Made by a program: the position numbers and the translations under genes | Shown: piece by piece, positions 8,017-10,062 of the stretch | Layout: every line of letters begins with the position of its first letter | Position numbering within the stretch: position 1 is the first letter of the stretch | The notes under the pieces: model-generated | The model's database searches: none | The model's input: the letters and a program-made list of their open reading frames with translations, nothing else | Told to the model about the DNA's origin: nothing | From: Desulfoprunum sp. | Lineage (GTDB): Bacteria > Desulfobacterota > Desulfobulbia > Desulfobulbales > Desulfocapsaceae | DNA length: 10,062 bases | Direction: 5' to 3' | Assembly (NCBI GenBank): GCA_030696435.1 | Contig: JAUYSF010000484.1 | Coordinates: forward strand, 1-10,062

Positions 8017-8275
8017 GGTAAGTTTCTCCTTCATTTTTACCGAGCGTCTGTCCAGAAGCGAGGAATTTTGTTCGAGATCAAGGCATGCAAAAAAATTTCC
8101 CACAGGCATATATGCAATATTCCGAGGATATAATTTTGAAGCATAACGCTGAGATCGAACCAAATAACCGTTTCGGAAGGACACTCCCTGAATCAGGGCA
8201 TACAGGAAGACTGATCATGCGCTGATCGCATGACCGTACAACATGCCAGCAGGCGGAATACTCCACCCCGTCGTG
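8017..8275 (-). promoter_or_regulatory. Long structured ribB leader (riboswitch expression platform)
   Basis: These 259 bases between aptamer and ribB contain no gene. On the minus strand they include a hairpin, TCATGCG/CGCATGA (8233-8227 with 8221-8215), then the near-palindrome CCCTGATTCAGGG. Next come UCCUUC, complementary to the ribB Shine-Dalgarno sequence, the ten-base palindrome GCATATATGC, and a run of seven T preceded by only a weak AT-rich structure. Any of these could be the switching element; which one is used is not decidable by eye. Confidence 0.55.
8024..8033 (-). promoter_or_regulatory. Ribosome binding site fixing the ribB start
   Basis: On the minus strand GAAGGAGAA precedes the ATG at 8016 at normal spacing. 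It decides between this start and the longer open frame. The upstream leader contains UCCUUC (8181-8176), a six-base perfect complement that could mask this site, although such a match could be chance. Confidence 0.7.
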
Positions 8276-8421
8276 TTATTCTCTCCCATCCGGACTCTCA
8301 CCGTCGGCCCTGGCATCGCACCAGATCTGCTTGACCCTGTTGTCACCAACAGGCGCTCGCGGGCTTTCCGAAAATCTTCGGATAACATCCGGTGGGGAAT
8401 TTCACCCCGCCCTGAGAATAA
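8276..8421 (-). ncRNA. FMN riboswitch (RFN element) controlling ribB
   Basis: Read on the minus strand, this region has the conserved RFN blocks in the right order: GGGGTGAAATTCCCC (8408-8394), AGCCCGCGAGCG (8365-8354), GCCGACGGT (8308-8300) and GTCCGGATGGGAGA (8295-8282). An eight-base-pair P1 helix closes it, formed by 8414-8421 with 8276-8283 (TATTCTC with GAGAATA plus one more pair). A variable arm, CCTGTTGGTGACAACAGG, lies between the second and third blocks. The aptamer binds flavin mononucleotide and normally turns down riboflavin genes. It is about 260 bases from the ribB start, so control must act through the long leader. A canonical terminator followed by a U-run directly after the aptamer is not apparent, so translational or Rho-dependent control is more likely. 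Confidence 0.96.
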
Positions 8422-8445
8422 TGCGCGCACCCGGATCATTGTCCC

Positions 8446-8464
8446 GGACCTTTATTTCAGGTCC
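8446..8464 (-). other. Short hairpin just upstream of the riboswitch
   Basis: GGACCT and AGGTCC form a perfect six-base-pair stem with a seven-base loop, 25 bases before the aptamer in the transcript. The following sequence is not T-rich. It may be an insulating leader structure, or chance. Confidence 0.35.
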
Positions 8465-8517
8465 ACACAATTCCGGTAATGCACACTCACTGTGTTCATC
8501 TGCAATTGTATATCTTC

Positions 8518-8535
8518 TTATCGAACCATAGGCAT
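8518..8535 (-). CDS. Possible five-codon leader ORF with strong ribosome binding site
   Basis: On the minus strand AAAGGAGGG (8545-8537) is among the best Shine-Dalgarno matches in the window. It precedes ATGCCTATGGTTCGATAA (MPMVR, or MVR from the second ATG at 8529, which is better spaced). It lies in the ribB leader upstream of the aptamer. An alternative is a 48-codon frame from the ATG at 8548, ending inside the aptamer's first arm, but that start has no Shine-Dalgarno sequence. Neither peptide resembles anything I know. Confidence 0.2.
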   Translation of the reverse strand: MPMVR

Positions 8536-8567
8536 ACCCTCCTTTCATTTCAGTATTCCATGCCGGA

Positions 8568-8582
8568 CGAAGAGGCTCTTCG
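8568..8582. promoter_or_regulatory. Perfect 15-base dyad between ribB and rmuC
   Basis: CGAAGAG-G-CTCTTCG is a perfect inverted repeat with a one-base centre, lying in the divergent promoter region. It has the form of an operator for a dimeric regulator, but I cannot name one. It could also fold as a small RNA hairpin in the ribB leader. Confidence 0.3.
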
Positions 8583-8599
8583 CAGGGCAAGGCAGTCAT

Positions 8600-8627
8600 A
8601 AATTATGGCCGTAACCTGGAAAGTCAA
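8600..8627 (-). promoter_or_regulatory. Candidate ribB promoter
   Basis: On the minus strand TTGACT (8627-8622) is a good -35 match. Downstream are the overlapping options CATAAT (14-base spacer, too short) and TAATTT (16-base spacer, poor match). If used, transcription would start near 8590 and give a leader of roughly 570 bases including the riboswitch. Confidence 0.35.
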
Positions 8628-8756
8628 GCACCAGAGAGTATCTCACCAGCCATAATGTACCCTGTGTGGCAATACCACCATGCAATGGCCAGGCAAGGAA
8701 TGAGAAAAGCCGGACCGTTCTTGAAGTATTCGGCCATCACGGGTATAAACACTCTC

Positions 8757-10062
8757 ATGCAGAACGAACACTCAGGACAATTCATCATAGCCTTTCTCAG
8801 CCTTTTCCCTCAGGACATCCCGGTCCAGTCACTGCTGCTGTTTTTTGTGACGGCCACCGGCTTCATCCTCCTGCTGCTTGCAGGCCTGACGATCCATCAT
8901 CGTACTCAGCGCCAGCAACTTGAGTGCCTTGCCTCGGAACTGGCAGAGGCGAGAATGAAAATTCTCGATCTGGATCACCTCACTATCGAGCACAGATTGC
9001 GGATTGTCGAGCTGGAAACCCTCCTGACAAACGAGAAAAAGAATGGCGCTGAAAAACTCACCCTGCTCGAAGAGGCCCGAGACGAGCTGCGCCTGCAGTT
9101 CAGCGCCCTGGCCCAGAAGATCTTTGAGGAAAAGAGCGAGAAGTTCGGCAGCCAGAACAAGGAGCGGCTTGAGGCCATCCTCCAGCCCTTCCACGAGCAG
9201 CTCACCTCCTTCAAGAAAGAGATCAACGACATCTATCTGAGCGACACCCGGGAGCGAATTTCCCTGAAAGAAGAGATCCTCCATCTGCGCGATCTCAATC
9301 AACAGATCAGCACCGAGGCAGTCAATCTCACCCGAGCGCTCAAAGGCGACAAAAAGATCCAGGGCAACTGGGGAGAACTTGTGCTGGAGAAGGTGCTGGA
9401 ACAGTCCGGCCTGCGCCGGGGCCATGAATACGACTGCCAGGAAGGATTCCGGGACCGGGACAACCGCCTGTTTAAGCCCGACGTCATCGTCCATCTGCCC
9501 GAGGGCAAGGACATCGTCATCGACTCGAAGGTCTCACTGGTCAGCTGGGAGAGGTATGTCAACGGCAGCGATGAGGGCGAACGGACGCGCGCCCTTGCCG
9601 ATCTGGTCAAGGCTATCCGCGAGCATCTTGCCTCGCTTGGCGGCAAAAATTACGCAGATCTGGGCGGCATCAGATCCCTGGATTTCGTCATCATGTTCAT
9701 GCCGATTGAGGCGGCCTTCGTCGCAGCCTTCCAGCATGATGACCAACTCTTCGCCAGCGCCTTTTCCAGCCGGATCATCGTCACCACCCCGACCACCCTC
9801 TTGGCGACCCTCAGGACCGTGGAAAATATCTGGCGCTATGAACACCAGAGTCGCAATTCCCTGGAAATCGCCAAACGGGCCGGGATCATCTACGACAAGC
9901 TCTGCAGTTTTGTCGAGGATATGGAGAAGATCGGCAGACAATTGAGCAGCTGCCACCAGACCTACGATGCGGCCATGTCAAAACTCAGCCAGGGCCGCGG
10001 CAACCTCATCGCCCAGGCCGGTCAGCTCACTGAACTCGGGGTCCAGGTCAGAAAAGAACTCT
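8757..10062 (+). CDS. rmuC: RmuC-family DNA recombination protein, 3' end beyond window
   Basis: At least 435 residues are present and the frame is still open at the window edge. RmuC proteins limit recombination at inverted repeats and are predicted to have a PD-(D/E)XK nuclease-like core. Residues about 24-46 (SLLLFFVTATGFILLLLAGL) form a membrane anchor, followed by a coiled coil to about 190. The signature LTRALKGDKKIQGNWGE ends at E207. The nuclease-like core follows, with PDVIVHLPEGKDIVIDSK carrying D242, D256 and K258. Then come MFMPIEAAF, TPTTLLATLRTVENIWRYEHQSRN and LSQGRGNLIAQA, all collinear with E. coli RmuC. The start is uncertain: ATG codons at 8655, 8685, 8700 and 8757 are in frame and none has a well-spaced Shine-Dalgarno sequence. 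The 8757 start keeps the anchor near the N-terminus, as in relatives. It is divergent from ribB; no functional link is implied. Confidence 0.93.
   Translation, partial: MQNEHSGQFIIAFLSLFPQDIPVQSLLLFFVTATGFILLLLAGLTIHHRTQRQQLECLASELAEARMKILDLDHLTIEHRLRIVELETLLTNEKKNGAEKLTLLEEARDELRLQFSALAQKIFEEKSEKFGSQNKERLEAILQPFHEQLTSFKKEINDIYLSDTRERISLKEEILHLRDLNQQISTEAVNLTRALKGDKKIQGNWGELVLEKVLEQSGLRRGHEYDCQEGFRDRDNRLFKPDVIVHLPEGKDIVIDSKVSLVSWERYVNGSDEGERTRALADLVKAIREHLASLGGKNYADLGGIRSLDFVIMFMPIEAAFVAAFQHDDQLFASAFSSRIIVTTPTTLLATLRTVENIWRYEHQSRNSLEIAKRAGIIYDKLCSFVEDMEKIGRQLSSCHQTYDAAMSKLSQGRGNLIAQAGQLTELGVQVRKEL

Noticed and set aside
8084..8100. Run of seven T on the minus strand as a riboswitch terminator
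   Set aside because: The preceding sequence offers only a weak AT-rich palindrome and no GC-rich stem, so an intrinsic terminator is not supported.
8402..8599. 65-codon minus-strand frame upstream of the riboswitch
   Set aside because: It ends inside the aptamer, its starts lack Shine-Dalgarno sequences, and its translation resembles no family. Only the internal strong ribosome site was kept as an observation.
8829..9494. 221-codon open frame antisense to rmuC
   Set aside because: The plus strand encodes the RmuC coiled coil and NWGE signature; the antisense frame is a by-product.

Overview
The window reads as ordinary bacterial chromosome of a moderately GC-rich Gram-negative bacterium. 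Protein flavour (a ClpS/ClpA pair, a RmuC and a secreted protein of unknown family) suggests a Desulfobulbales-like member of the Desulfobacterota. That is a guess from remembered sequence style, not a database result. There is no transposase, tRNA, rRNA or CRISPR array.

Layout: bases 1-147 hold no recognisable gene, only a spaced inverted repeat. Bases 148-2718 (+) encode a large exported protein that I do not recognise. It has a signal peptide, a run of short helical repeats, and a C-terminal region whose His and Cys spacing resembles clan CD (caspase-like) cysteine peptidases. Its end overlaps the start of holA (2696-4072, +), the DNA polymerase III delta subunit, by 23 bases. After an AT-rich gap comes the N-degron proteolysis pair clpS (4238-4552) and clpA (4592-6853), followed by a HIT-family nucleotide hydrolase (6926-7267), all on +.

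The HIT gene converges with ribB on the minus strand (7363-8016). Two hairpins lie in the gap and could act as terminators. RibB is a stand-alone, E. coli-type 3,4-dihydroxy-2-butanone 4-phosphate synthase of 217 residues. It is preceded, about 260 bases upstream, by a clear FMN riboswitch (8276-8421, -), so riboflavin supply is presumably under FMN feedback. Upstream of the riboswitch are a promoter-like sequence, a perfect 15-base dyad, a hairpin and a strong Shine-Dalgarno sequence in front of a five-codon ORF.

Divergent from ribB, an RmuC-family gene starts near 8757 (+) and runs off the window end. It has an N-terminal membrane anchor, a coiled coil and a PD-(D/E)XK-like core.

The most interesting items are the unrecognised exported protein at 148-2718 and the riboswitch-controlled stand-alone ribB with its long, structured leader. 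The rest is housekeeping: replication clamp loading, regulated proteolysis, flavin synthesis and DNA maintenance.
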